Source: JAJDXW01 sp965202895
Lineage (GTDB): Bacteria > Pseudomonadota > Gammaproteobacteria > HK1
DNA length: 64,000 nucleotides
Reading direction: 5' to 3'
Assembly: GCA_965202895.1 (NCBI GenBank)
Contig: OZ241901.1
Span: 4,216,001-4,280,000 of the forward strand
In this document: positions 1 to 8,475 of the stretch, in pieces
Position numbering within the stretch: the stretch's first letter is position 1
Layout: each line of letters opens with the position of its first letter
Program-made: the position numbers and the translations under genes
Notes under the pieces: model-generated
Database searches by the model: none
What the model saw: the letters and a program-made list of their open reading frames with translations, nothing else
Told to the model about the DNA's origin: nothing

Positions 1-251
1 GCGAGGTTGACGAGCCGCTGGGTGACCCCGCTCGCGAGGGCGAGGTCGCCCATCAGGATGAAGAACGGGATCGCCATGAGGACGAAGTGGTTGATCCCCT
101 GCCACATCGTCGTCGGGATGGTCGAGAACCTGATCCCGGTCGGGGCGAGCCACAGCCCGACCAGCGACGAGGCGATCAGGACGACGGCGATCGGCACCCG
201 GAGAAAGAAGAGGGCGAAGAAGACCACCAGCACGACGGCGAGGGGGGACAC
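1..251 (-). CDS. dctM: TRAP transporter large permease, N-terminal part (DctM-like)
   Basis: Only the first 83 codons are inside the window; the gene runs off the left edge. The GTG start lies 3 bases after the dctQ stop, as usual in TRAP operons. The translation opens with a hydrophobic helix and contains AIPFFILMGDLALASG, a hallmark of the start of DctM permeases. In the family this 12-helix subunit forms the ion-coupled channel that receives substrate from DctP with help from DctQ. Substrate cannot be told from this fragment. Confidence 0.88.
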   Translation of the reverse strand, partial: MSPLAVVLVVFFALFFLRVPIAVVLIASSLVGLWLAPTGIRFSTIPTTMWQGINHFVLMAIPFFILMGDLALASGVTQRLVNL

Positions 252-254
252 GCG

Positions 255-860
255 CTACATCTCCGTGTCGATGCTCGAACGGATCGGCACGCCGCGCATC
301 CGCCGGACCATGAGCGAGACGGTGTGCAGCACGATGAGCGCCCCGGCGACGGGAATGGGATACGCGAACACGGAGAGCGGGAGGCCGAGTGCGATGGTGT
401 ACATGACGTCGAGCGCCACCGCACTCTTCCAGCCGTACCATACGACCGGCAGGAGCACCCCGAGGGTGACGAGATCGCCGAACAGGCGCACCGCGAGCTG
501 GGCCCGGGGCGGAAGCTGGTCGAAGACCACCGACATGCCGATGTGGTCGTCGCTTCGCTGGAGGGCAGCGGCGCCCCAGAGCGCTCCCCACACCATCACC
601 AGCCGGCCGAACTCCTCGGTCCAGGGCATGGTCAGGGTGTCGGAGAGGAGGTAGCGCACGATGACCTGCAGGGCGGCCGACGCGAGCATCGCGAGCAGCA
701 GGAAATGGCTCACGGTGTCCTCGACCGCCTTCCGGAGGTCGAGCCCGCCCTCTCCCCGGCGGCCGAGCCACTCGGCGCGCAGGGACCAGGACGCGGCGAG
801 CGCCGCGATCACGAGGATGAAGGCGAGGGCCTTCACCTCGCCGGGGATGGGCATCATCAT
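255..860 (-). CDS. dctQ: TRAP transporter small permease (DctQ-like)
   Basis: A 201-residue membrane protein with four hydrophobic helices, the normal DctQ size and topology. The central part has VIVRYLL, WTEEFGRLVMVWGALWGAA and a late GLPLSVFAYPIPVAG segment, as expected for this family. The start chosen is the first of three Met codons at 860; the longer frame to 929 would add only Arg-rich residues encoded by a hexanucleotide-period repeat. It belongs to a minus-strand group of dctP, hydrolase, dctQ and dctM. DctQ anchors DctM and is required for uptake. Confidence 0.9.
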   Translation of the reverse strand: MMMPIPGEVKALAFILVIAALAASWSLRAEWLGRRGEGGLDLRKAVEDTVSHFLLLAMLASAALQVIVRYLLSDTLTMPWTEEFGRLVMVWGALWGAAALQRSDDHIGMSVVFDQLPPRAQLAVRLFGDLVTLGVLLPVVWYGWKSAVALDVMYTIALGLPLSVFAYPIPVAGALIVLHTVSLMVRRMRGVPIRSSIDTEM

Positions 861-877
861 CGCGCCGCACCCTCTCC

Positions 878-955
878 GGACGCGGCCCCGGGGTCGAGCC
901 CGGGATCGATCCCGGGCTCGGTCCCGCACACGGCCTCGGGCTCGACCCGGGGCCG
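878..955. repeat. Hexanucleotide-period GC repeat with perfect 24-bp palindrome
   Basis: Degenerate six-base units of the kind GGNYCC/GNTCGA. They include a perfect 24-bp palindrome at 896-919 centred on ATCGAT and a wider inverted repeat (884-900 against about 937-953). It lies between dctQ and the hydrolase gene. Similar six-base arrays occur elsewhere in the window, both inside and between genes. Confidence 0.7.
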
Positions 956-983
956 CCCGAACCGCGTCATGCCGCGCCCCGGG

Positions 984-1823
984 TCATCCGCGCCACGTGC
1001 CCCATCGTCCGGCGTCGACCGCGGCGAGGAACGAGCCCGCCATCCGGTTGAACAGCTCGGGCTCCTCCGAGTTCAGGGTGTGGCCGCACATCGGCGCCAC
1101 GGCGAGCCCGGCGTGGGGTGCGGTGTCGCGGATGAAGCGGCTCGGCTCGAACGCGGGAGCGTCCTGGTCGCCGCACATCACCAGGATCGGCATCGGGAGC
1201 CGACGGATCCCCTCGGCGAGCTCGAACACGGGTGCGCGGGGGATGAGGACCTCACGCATGACGTGCTCCGCGCCGACCGGCGAGAGGCGGCGCATCCCGT
1301 CCACGAACTCCTGCCAGCCGCGCGGGTCCTTGGTGCGGAAGATGACGCGCTGCGGGGCTTCCGCGACGTTCGCGACGATGCCTTCGCTGCCGTCGCGGGC
1401 GATGTCGTCCGCGAATCGCCGCGCCGCCTCGAGCCAGGCCGGCCGGTCGACCGTGCCCGCCCCCGCCCCGGCCACGATCAGGCTTCGCACCCGTCCGGGA
1501 TGGGCGATGGCGAAATTGAGAACGAGGTTCCCTCCGGTCGCGAGGCCCGCGAGGTGGACGCGATCGAGCCCGAGACCGTCGATGAGTCCGAGGAGGTCGG
1601 CGACGAACCCCTCGGGACCGTATGCCTCGGGCGCCTCCGGCACGTCCGAAGGAGGGTAGCCCCGGTAGTTCCAGGCAACGACGCGGTAGCGGCGGGAGAG
1701 AGCGCGGATCTGGGGCTCCCAGGCCCGCACGTCGCCCGCGAACTCGTGGCAGAGGACGAGCGGCACGCCCTCGCCGGCCGACTCGTAATGGAGATCGACC
1801 CCGTTTACGTGTTCGAACGGCAT
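984..1823 (-). CDS. Alpha/beta-hydrolase fold protein lacking the nucleophile Ser
   Basis: A 279-residue alpha/beta-hydrolase with the usual order: oxyanion region LVLCHEFAGD, nucleophile elbow, acid-strand segment CGDQDAP, and catalytic His in MCGHTLNSEEP. The elbow reads HLAGLATGGN, so the normal GxSxGG motif has Ala (codon GCG) in place of Ser. Either it is not a hydrolase in the usual sense, or the neighbouring Thr serves. The gene lies between dctP and dctQ in the TRAP operon, so it may act on or bind the imported compound (inference). Start ATG at 1823 gives a normal N-terminus. Confidence 0.85.
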   Translation of the reverse strand: MPFEHVNGVDLHYESAGEGVPLVLCHEFAGDVRAWEPQIRALSRRYRVVAWNYRGYPPSDVPEAPEAYGPEGFVADLLGLIDGLGLDRVHLAGLATGGNLVLNFAIAHPGRVRSLIVAGAGAGTVDRPAWLEAARRFADDIARDGSEGIVANVAEAPQRVIFRTKDPRGWQEFVDGMRRLSPVGAEHVMREVLIPRAPVFELAEGIRRLPMPILVMCGDQDAPAFEPSRFIRDTAPHAGLAVAPMCGHTLNSEEPELFNRMAGSFLAAVDAGRWGTWRG

Positions 1824-2079
1824 CGCCTCCCCCCGCGAACGGACACGCGCCGCGGCGTCCCGCCACCCCGCGGTGACGGACGCCGATCCGGCCCGGCCCG
1901 CCGTACTCCCCCTCCGCCTTGCCGCTTCGACGGCGCCCGGGCGACGGCGCCGGCTACGGCTTCTTCAGCGTCGTTCTTCGGCGCGGGCGGCCGCCGCCGC
2001 GGGGCTCCCGGCGCGCTCGCGGCGAACGTCGGCGAGCCATTGCGGCGGCCGGCCCCTTCGGGCGCGGCGGCGCGGCGCC

Positions 2080-3069
2080 CTATTCCTGCGCGGCCTTGAC
2101 CTTGTCCAGCACCTTGGGGCCTACGAAGACCGAGAACTTGTCGTGCACCTCCCGGGCTCGGGCCGCGAACGAGTCGCGCGCGGGGTGGGTCACGGTGATG
2201 CCGTTCGCCGCCATGAGGGCGATGGCGTCCTCGTTGGCCTTCCGGGCGCCGTCGCGCATCGTCTCTCCCGCCGCGCGCGCCGCCTTCATGATGATCGCCC
2301 GGTGCTCCGCCGAGAGGGAGTCGTAGACGTCCAGGTTCATCAGGTACACGGTGGAGGTGAAGATGTGGTTGGATACCGCGAGGTGCGTCGCGACCTCGTA
2401 CTGCTTGGCGTCCGCCATCCCGTGGTAGTTGGTCTCCACGCCGTCGATGGCCTTCTGCTGGAGGGCGGAGTAGACCTCGGGCCAGGCCATCGGCACCGGG
2501 TTGCCCCCGAAGGCGCGGATCGTCTGGACGTACAGCGGGTTCTCGACGATCCGGATCTTGCGTCCCTTCATGTCGTCCGCGGATTCGATCGGGAAGCCGT
2601 TCGTCAGGAAGCCGCGGAATCCCCACACGCCCCACGCGAGCCCCTTGATCCCCTTGGGCTCCATGAGGGCCAGGATCTCGTTGCCGACCGGGCCGTTCAG
2701 CACCTCCCACGCCGACTCGCGGCTCTTCCAGATGAACGGCAGCTCCGTGATGGAGAAGGTGGGCTCGATCGCGGCGGCGAGCCCGGAGCCCACCATGACC
2801 ATGTCCAGCTCCCCGAGGCGGACCTGGGACACCATCTCCAGCTCCCCGCCGAGCTGCCCGTTCGGGAAGATCTCGACGTCGATCTCGCCGTTCGAGAGCT
2901 CCTTGGCCATCGCGGCCAGCCTGGTCGATCCCTGGCCGGCGATCGCCTCGATGGTGGTGACGTGGCCGATGCGGAGCTTGACGCTCGCCTCCGCGGCGGC
3001 CGGCCCTGCCCAGCCGCAGACGAATGCCGCGGCCACCGTGGCCGCCGTCCACTTGAGGTTTCTCGGCAT
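2080..3069 (-). CDS. dctP: TRAP transporter substrate-binding protein (DctP-like)
   Basis: A 329-residue periplasmic binding protein. It has a clear signal peptide (residues 1 to about 28, ending AGPAAAEA), then RIGHVTT and IFPNGQLGGELEMVSQVR, typical of the DctP family. The ligand-carboxylate region includes KIRIVENPLY and a central GVETNYHG. The start is ATG 3069, preceded by a GGGAGGAA Shine-Dalgarno sequence. It is the first gene of the minus-strand TRAP operon and is divergent from the VOC gene. The natural substrate, probably an organic acid, cannot be assigned. Confidence 0.9.
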   Translation of the reverse strand: MPRNLKWTAATVAAAFVCGWAGPAAAEASVKLRIGHVTTIEAIAGQGSTRLAAMAKELSNGEIDVEIFPNGQLGGELEMVSQVRLGELDMVMVGSGLAAAIEPTFSITELPFIWKSRESAWEVLNGPVGNEILALMEPKGIKGLAWGVWGFRGFLTNGFPIESADDMKGRKIRIVENPLYVQTIRAFGGNPVPMAWPEVYSALQQKAIDGVETNYHGMADAKQYEVATHLAVSNHIFTSTVYLMNLDVYDSLSAEHRAIIMKAARAAGETMRDGARKANEDAIALMAANGITVTHPARDSFAARAREVHDKFSVFVGPKVLDKVKAAQE

Positions 3070-3451
3070 CGTGGTTCCTCCCGGGTGCATCGAAGTCGTC
3101 CCGTGTCCGGGCCGCGGCGGTTGCCGGCCGCGGCGCCGGGGCCCTGCCGCACGTTCCCCGGGAGCGGAGCCCGCTCCCGGACCGGCGAACGCGGCATCGG
3201 CCGGAGTATAGTCGCGTCCATCCCGGAGGGCACAACATCCGGCCGGGTCGGACGGAGCGGCCGGGACCGGCGGGACGCGGCGGCGAGGAGGCCGCGGGTG
3301 CGGGCCGTCAGGGGGGCAGCAGGCGGGAACCCTCCCCCGCCCCGCCTTCCGGGCCGCCGCGAAACCGGGCGCCGCGCCTCGACCGGCGCCCGCCCGCGGC
3401 GATGGACCCGCCCCCTTCCGCAACCCCCACGAACGAAAGAGGAACCATCGA
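3070..3451. promoter_or_regulatory. Divergent intergenic region between dctP and the VOC gene
   Basis: 382 bases without a gene that must hold the promoters of both divergent genes. A GC hairpin-type sequence (GGGAGCGGAGCCCGCTCCC) lies near 3160-3180 and Shine-Dalgarno sequences sit at both ends. No convincing -35/-10 pair or known operator was recognised. Confidence 0.4.
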
Positions 3452-4393
3452 ATGCTCACGACCGAACTCGCCTACGTAGCCGCCGTCACCCGCGACGTCG
3501 ATGCGGCCGCCGCGGTCTTCGGCAACGTGCTCGGGCTTCCGCGGACGGACCTGCCGGGACCCGGCGGGTCCGACGTTCCCGTATTCACGGCCGGACGCAG
3601 CGCCCTCGCCCTCTTCGAGCCCGGCGACCCCTGCGTCGACGGCACGGACCGCACCGGCATCCATCACATCGCCCTCGCGGCCGGGGAGCCCGCGGCCGCC
3701 CGCGACGCGGCGGCGGCGGCCGGGGTGGGCGCGGGCCCCGGCCGGCCCGCCCTCGGGGGCGGCGAGGCATACGACCTCGATCCCGTCGAGACGCGCGGCG
3801 TCCTCACCCGGGTCACCCCCTCGCTCGACCTGCCGCCCCCCTCGGGCTGGGTAGAGCGCTTCGACCACATCGGGATCTCGACCAACGACTGCGCCGGCAC
3901 CGAGGCCTGCTTCGCGCGCCGGCTCGGCTACGAGGTGGAGAGCCGGCAGAGCGACGTGGAGGTCTCGATCGCGGTCGAGAGCTTCACCTCCGACAAGTAC
4001 GGGATCGTCTATCACAACCGGCCGCCCCGGCGGGTCGGAGGAGGCCGCGTCGTCTTCATCACCATCGGCGACACGGAGCTCGAGGTCATCGAGCCGCTCG
4101 AGTTCGGGCCCGACGCCCCCGAGGTGGTGCACGGGCAGCGCGGCGACACCCGCCAGGACATGGGCGCCCTCGCCCGCTTCGTGGACCGGCGCGGGCCGGG
4201 TCTCCACCACGTCGCGTTCAAGGTCCCGGACGCGGACGAGGCCCTGCGGCGTTCGCGCGAGGCCGGCTGCCGGATGATCGACGACCGCGGGCGGCCCGGC
4301 TCGCGGCGGGCGATGATCGGCTTCATCCACCCCGCCGCGCTCGGCGGGATCCTCGTCCACTTCGACGCCCGCGAGGAGCTCCCGACTCCCTGA
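3452..4393 (+). CDS. Two-domain VOC (glyoxalase/HPPD-like) protein
   Basis: A 313-residue protein with two vicinal-oxygen-chelate modules: residues 5-130 (with GIHHIALAA) and 145-305 (with FDHIGISTND and GLHHVAFKV). This resembles 4-hydroxyphenylpyruvate dioxygenases and hydroxymandelate synthases in layout. The paired His and a late Glu/His set suggest a metal site. Residues 172-230 hold SFTSDKYGIVYHNRPP, so it is not a minimal methylmalonyl-CoA epimerase. ATG 3452 follows an AAAGAGGAA Shine-Dalgarno site. Exact reaction unknown; an isomerase, lyase or dioxygenase on an aromatic or keto-acid substrate is possible. Confidence 0.75.
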   Translation: MLTTELAYVAAVTRDVDAAAAVFGNVLGLPRTDLPGPGGSDVPVFTAGRSALALFEPGDPCVDGTDRTGIHHIALAAGEPAAARDAAAAAGVGAGPGRPALGGGEAYDLDPVETRGVLTRVTPSLDLPPPSGWVERFDHIGISTNDCAGTEACFARRLGYEVESRQSDVEVSIAVESFTSDKYGIVYHNRPPRRVGGGRVVFITIGDTELEVIEPLEFGPDAPEVVHGQRGDTRQDMGALARFVDRRGPGLHHVAFKVPDADEALRRSREAGCRMIDDRGRPGSRRAMIGFIHPAALGGILVHFDAREELPTP

Positions 4394-4689
4394 AGGGGGG
4401 CCGTCTTCGCGGGCGAATCGCGTCCTGCCCGGGGCGCCTCCGGAAGCGCGGCCGGTGGCGCCGCTCTCGATCCGAGGCAAGGGCCGCCAGCCTGCGCCTT
4501 GCCGGTCGAGGCGCAGATCGGGGCTCCGGCTTTCTCGGGCCGCACCGCGTCCCGCTCTCGGCGCCGGCCCTCCCGGCCCGGATCGAACGCACCGTTCGTC
4601 CCGGCGGCGCTCCCCTCCTCTCGCGCTTGCCCGTACCGGGTTTGACCTGAACATGCGATACGCACCCCAGCATCCCTGCGGCCTGCCTG

Positions 4690-4993
4690 AGGCCCGGGCG
4701 CTGTTCGTAAGCTATTGATATAGAGGGTGGAGGTCGGTAGGCGAGATATTTTTTACCCCGCGGAGACGGCGTTCTTCCGCGGTTTGGAGTCGGTTCGAGG
4801 GGCATTTCGGCGGATTTCACCCCACGGAGCCGCTTGCGCGGGCACGGCGTCCTGGGAACGCGGGCGTCTCGCCCGCATTGATCGGCGGCGGCCTCGCCGT
4901 CCCATTTGCGGGCGAGACGCCCGCGTTCCCAGGACGCCGTGCCCAAGAGCGTTCGCGAGAGGCGTGTTTGGCGAAAATCCCTACAACGCACAT
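4690..4993. repeat. Dispersed ~300-bp repeat, family A, copy 1
   Basis: Most of the gene-free stretch 4394-5095 is a repeat that recurs at 16909-17211 with clear similarity over its whole length. The core is a perfect 33-bp inverted repeat (4845-4877 against 4907-4939) around a 29-base loop, a cruciform- or hairpin-capable element with arms beginning CGGCGTCCTGGGAACGCGGG. No transposase is seen. 4394-4689 holds nothing recognisable. Confidence 0.85.
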
Positions 4994-5095
4994 GCCTCCT
5001 GCCTCCCTTGGCCTTGAACCGGGCTACCGCATCGAACGACAATGTCACGCGGATGCCAACCTTCCAGCTGATATCAACTTGGCTGGCTGAACGAC

Positions 5096-5359
5096 ATGCC
5101 AAGCAACCAGCTCGTCCAGGCGCGCGTCGATAAGGAAGTCAAGGAGGAGGCTGCGGCAGTGCTGGCCGCCATGGGACTCACCGTGTCCGATGCGGTCCGC
5201 CTCCTGCTCACGCGGGTTGCGCGCGAAAAGGCCCTGCCGTTCGCTCCGCTCGTCCCCAACGCAGCCACCATCGAGGCCATGAAGGAAGCGCGCTCCGGCA
5301 ACCTGCCGCAGTTCGAGGACGTCGAGAGCCTCCTCGATGACCTCCATGCGGACGATTGA
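5096..5359 (+). CDS. RelB/DinJ-type antitoxin
   Basis: An 87-residue protein with the ribbon-helix-helix N-terminus of the RelB/DinJ family (VQARVDKEVKEEAAAVLAAM, then GLTVSDAVRLLLTRVA) and an acidic toxin-binding tail. It precedes and overlaps the YafQ-like toxin gene by 14 bases, the normal antitoxin-first order. In the family the antitoxin binds operator DNA and neutralises the mRNA interferase. Repeat family A lies directly upstream, so the promoter is probably at the edge of that repeat. Confidence 0.9.
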   Translation: MPSNQLVQARVDKEVKEEAAAVLAAMGLTVSDAVRLLLTRVAREKALPFAPLVPNAATIEAMKEARSGNLPQFEDVESLLDDLHADD

Positions 5360-5627
5360 GCGGACACATCGGTTCAAGCGCGACTACCGGCGGGAGGCGC
5401 GCGGCCGCCACCGCGCCGGCCTCGATGAACGTCTGGCCGCCATCGTGCACGCCCTCGCTACCGACACACCGCTGGAACCCCGCCACCACGATCATGCGCT
5501 CGGCGGTCCGTGGACCGACTTTCGCGACTGCCACCTCAGGCCGGACCTGGTGCTCATCTACCAGAAGCCCGATGCGGAAACCCTCCGCCTGGTCCGCATC
5601 GGCTCGCACGCCGAGCTGGGGCTGTGA
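5346..5627 (+). CDS. YafQ/RelE-family mRNA interferase toxin
   Basis: The start at the second Met (5346) gives a 93-residue protein beginning MRTIERTHRFKRDYRRE. It carries the family features: HDHALGGPW, DCHLRPDLVLIY (the conserved His and Asp of the YafQ active site) and a C-terminal RIGSHAELG. The Phe that often follows SHSELF is Leu here. As a RelE-fold toxin it would cleave mRNA at the ribosome when the antitoxin is degraded. It is translationally coupled to the antitoxin. Confidence 0.9.
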   Translation: MRTIERTHRFKRDYRREARGRHRAGLDERLAAIVHALATDTPLEPRHHDHALGGPWTDFRDCHLRPDLVLIYQKPDAETLRLVRIGSHAELGL

Positions 5628-5831
5628 CGTCGATGCGCGAGGACGGCCCGTGGCGGCCGACCGTGGGCGTACCGCCGGAGGCGCGTCCGTTCGCCGCCCG
5701 CATCGTGGCCGGCAACGGCAGTAGCAGTACCCGCGGGGCCGGCCGCCCGGCCCGCGGGGGCGAGGGACCGCCGCGAGCGCGACCGGGGCGTCGGAGTAGC
5801 GGCCGGCCGGCCGCGCGGGGGCCAGAGCGCC

Positions 5832-6623
5832 TCACGCCCGGCCGACGAGCTCCCGGACGTACTGCGGGAGCGCGAACGACGCCTTGTGGATCTCGGGGTT
5901 GTAGTAGCGGGTGCGGATGCCGGCCGCCGCGTAGCGTTCGCGCAGGGTCTCGACGGAGACCGCCCGCAGCGAAGGGTCCTCGGTCGCCCAGCCGAACAGC
6001 ATGATCCCCCCCGCGTAGGTAGGCACCGCGGCCGAGAAGAAGTGCCAGTCCCGGAACCGCCGGTCGAGCTCGCGGGCGGTTTCGCGGGCGACTTCCGGCT
6101 GAAGGAACGCGACCCCGTTCTGGGTCACGAGCACCCCGCCCGGAGCGAGGCAGCGTCGGCAGCCCGCGTAGAACCCGGGGCGAAAGAGCGCCGCGCCGGG
6201 CCCCACCGGGTCCGTCGAGTCGGTGATGACGGCCTCGAAGCGCTCGGCGGTCTCGGAGACGAACCCGGCGCCGTCCGCGATGACGACCTCGACCCGGGGA
6301 TCGTCGAACGCCCCGGCGGAGTGGTTCGGGAGGTGTTCCCGGCAGATGTCGATCACGTCCGCGTCGACCTCGACCTGCACCACCCGCTCGACCGCGCGGT
6401 GACGCAGCACCTCGCGCAGCATCCCCCCGTCGCCGCCCCCGACGATGAGCACCCGCCGCGCCGCGCCGTGTGCGAAGAGGGGCACGTGGGCGAGCATCTC
6501 GTGGTAGATGAACTCGTCGCCCTCGGTGGTCTGCACGACGCCGTCGAGCACCATGACCCGCCCGAAGCAGGGGTTCCGGAAGATCAGCAGGTGCTGCAGA
6601 TCGGTGGTGCGCTCCAGGTACAC
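5832..6623 (-). CDS. speE: Spermidine synthase (polyamine aminopropyltransferase)
   Basis: 263 residues from GTG 6623. FGRVMVLDGVVQTTEGDEF, the glycine-rich LIVGGGDGGMLRE (decarboxylated-SAM site) and TDSTDPVGP with the catalytic Asp are diagnostic. It transfers aminopropyl from decarboxylated SAM to putrescine. The frame stays open upstream and still encodes the usual SpeE N-terminus (FAETLSDGYRQELQVDRV), but no ATG, GTG or TTG lies there. A CTG at 6692 overlapping the speD stop would restore full length, so the 6623 start may be too short. It follows speD in the same operon. Confidence 0.92.
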   Translation of the reverse strand: MYLERTTDLQHLLIFRNPCFGRVMVLDGVVQTTEGDEFIYHEMLAHVPLFAHGAARRVLIVGGGDGGMLREVLRHRAVERVVQVEVDADVIDICREHLPNHSAGAFDDPRVEVVIADGAGFVSETAERFEAVITDSTDPVGPGAALFRPGFYAGCRRCLAPGGVLVTQNGVAFLQPEVARETARELDRRFRDWHFFSAAVPTYAGGIMLFGWATEDPSLRAVSVETLRERYAAAGIRTRYYNPEIHKASFALPQYVRELVGRA

Positions 6624-6688
6624 CCGATCGACCTGGAGCTCCTGCCGGTAGCCGTCCGACAGTGTCTCCGCGAACGTCGTCCGCTCCT

Positions 6689-7198
6689 TCAGGCCACCAC
6701 CCCCCGCCGCTCGATCGACATCTCGGTGCGCGCCGGCTCAAGCGCGCTCCGGAGGACCTCCGCCGCGAGGTCGGGCCGGCACCCGCCGCACATGAAGACG
6801 TCGAAGGCGGCGAAGCCACGCTCCGGCCAGGTGTGGACGCTGATGTGGGATTCGGCGAGCACCGCGACGCCGGTGACGCCCCCGCCGTCCCCGAAGCGGT
6901 GCAGGTGGATGTGGAGCAGGGTGGCCCCCGAGACCTCGACCGCGCGGCGCATCGCGCGCTCGATGTGCCGCACGTCGTCGAGGTGGCGCGCGCCCCAGAG
7001 ATCGAGGAGCACGTGGGTCCCGGCGAAGACCTGTCCGTTCTGCTCCGCGAAGTGGTCGGGGCCGGTCGAGGCGAGCCCCGGAGTGCCCACGCCAGCGCCG
7101 GAGAGGGGGAGAACGGTGGGCGCGTGCTCCGGCCGCCGCCGCATCGCCCCCGGGCGGGGCGGCCCCTCGACGATTGCGGGCTCCGTCTTCACCGGCAT
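6689..7198 (-). CDS. speD: S-adenosylmethionine decarboxylase proenzyme
   Basis: A 169-residue pyruvoyl enzyme that supplies decarboxylated SAM to SpeE. The self-cleavage motif LAESHISVHTWPE is intact; Ser becomes the pyruvoyl group. HLHRFGDGGGVTGVAVLAES and CGGCRPDLA also match the prokaryotic SpeD family. There is an N-terminal extension of about 50 low-complexity residues compared with the compact enzymes. A GTG at 7207 is an alternative start. It overlaps or abuts speE and lies 16 bases after the ferritin-like gene. Confidence 0.93.
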   Translation of the reverse strand: MPVKTEPAIVEGPPRPGAMRRRPEHAPTVLPLSGAGVGTPGLASTGPDHFAEQNGQVFAGTHVLLDLWGARHLDDVRHIERAMRRAVEVSGATLLHIHLHRFGDGGGVTGVAVLAESHISVHTWPERGFAAFDVFMCGGCRPDLAAEVLRSALEPARTEMSIERRGVVA

Positions 7199-7223
7199 CG
7201 ATCGCACGCTCCGCGCCGGGTCC

Positions 7224-8225
7224 TCAGTCCGCGGCCGCCGCCTCCGCCCTCCCCCTCCCGGGGGCCGGCATCGGCATCGGCTCCACCGGCTCGCCCCGGA
7301 GGCGCGCGAGGTGGCGGGACCGCAGGACCCTGGCCGCTTCCACCAGGGTGTCCCGGCTCGGGCCCTGGTCGGCGATCTCGGTGAGCTCGCGCAGCTCCTC
7401 CTCGGTAAACCCGGCCTGGAGCCGTTCTTCGCGCGCGATTCCGATGGAAGCGTCGTTCCGCCCCGACCGGCCCGACCCGATCGAGAAGCGCCGCTCCACC
7501 TCGCGCTGGAAGGCCTTCGCCTCCCGGAACTTCCCGGGGTCCGATCGGGTGAACTGCTTCACCCAGTTGCTGCCGAAGCGCACGTGGGTCAGCTCGTCGG
7601 CGAGAACGAAGTCGACGGCCTGCTCCATCACCGGATCGCCCGCCGCCTTCGCGTAGTCGATCATCGCCCGGAAGGCGTCGCAGGCGAGCCCTTCGAGGCA
7701 CCGGTTGACCCCCGCGACCCGCATGGTCGGGTCGTCCGCACAGGCCGCCTCGAACAAGGTGGTGGTCTCGGGGTAGTCGCCCACTTCGGCCCCCGCGTGG
7801 TGGAGCAGCTTCTCGAAGACCTGGCAGTGGCGCGCCTCGTCCCAGCACTGGCGGGCCATGTTCATCCGGAACTCCCACGGCGCCTCCGGGAAATCCCAGA
7901 GGGTGCGGCCCGCCCCTTCGAGCGCTTGCAGCTCGCCGACGAAGATGCCGTGCAGACGCACCTTGAGCTGGGTCTCCACGTTCGGATCGTCCGGGCGCAT
8001 CGCGCCGAACTGGGTCAGGAAGGGAAAGCCGGGGCCGAGGTCGTCGTACACCTTCTCCAGCTCCGTCCCCTCGATCCGTTCGCGAAGCTTCGGCGCGACG
8101 TGCTCCATGAGCGCGACGACCCCCTCCACGTCGTCCGGCAGCGACTCGAGCAGCCGGCCGCGCGACCGCGCCCGCTTGAACCGGCTGTCGCGCGCCAGCT
8201 CCTCGTGCGAAATGAACCTCTTCAT
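7224..8225 (-). CDS. Ferritin-like diiron protein (DUF455-type)
   Basis: A 333-residue helical protein with a complete ferritin-like ligand set: Glu98/Glu103 region, E130-A-R-H133, Glu178 and E211-L-T-H214. This suggests a four-helix bundle with a non-haem diiron centre. DUF455/MiaE-like proteins of this sort are oxidoreductases of mostly unknown substrate. It lies directly upstream of speD and downstream of another ferritin-like gene on the same strand, an arrangement that hints at polyamine- or nucleotide-related oxidation (inference). The last 30 residues are low-complexity Pro/Met/Arg. Confidence 0.8.
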   Translation of the reverse strand: MKRFISHEELARDSRFKRARSRGRLLESLPDDVEGVVALMEHVAPKLRERIEGTELEKVYDDLGPGFPFLTQFGAMRPDDPNVETQLKVRLHGIFVGELQALEGAGRTLWDFPEAPWEFRMNMARQCWDEARHCQVFEKLLHHAGAEVGDYPETTTLFEAACADDPTMRVAGVNRCLEGLACDAFRAMIDYAKAAGDPVMEQAVDFVLADELTHVRFGSNWVKQFTRSDPGKFREAKAFQREVERRFSIGSGRSGRNDASIGIAREERLQAGFTEEELRELTEIADQGPSRDTLVEAARVLRSRHLARLRGEPVEPMPMPAPGRGRAEAAAAD

Positions 8226-8475
8226 TCGTTCATCCCCCCGGTCCCGGCACTCACCTGTTCACCCCCCGCGGCGTCTTCCACGCGCCCCTGCCCCGCCGTT
8301 CCGTCTTCGCCTGCCTCGCCGGCCTGCCTTCCTCCCCCGGCGCCGGCTTCTCCATGCTCCCTTGCGGGTGGAGCGCCGCCGACACGGAACCGCCGCGCCG
8401 GGAAGGGAGGCCGCACCGGCAAAGCGAGCGTCTTCACTCTTCGCCGGCGAGCCGCGGCCGCGGTGCGAGAGGCGG

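Noticed and set aside
4690..4993. Insertion sequence with transposase
   Set aside because: No transposase frame is present in this or the second copy; only the repeat itself is supported.
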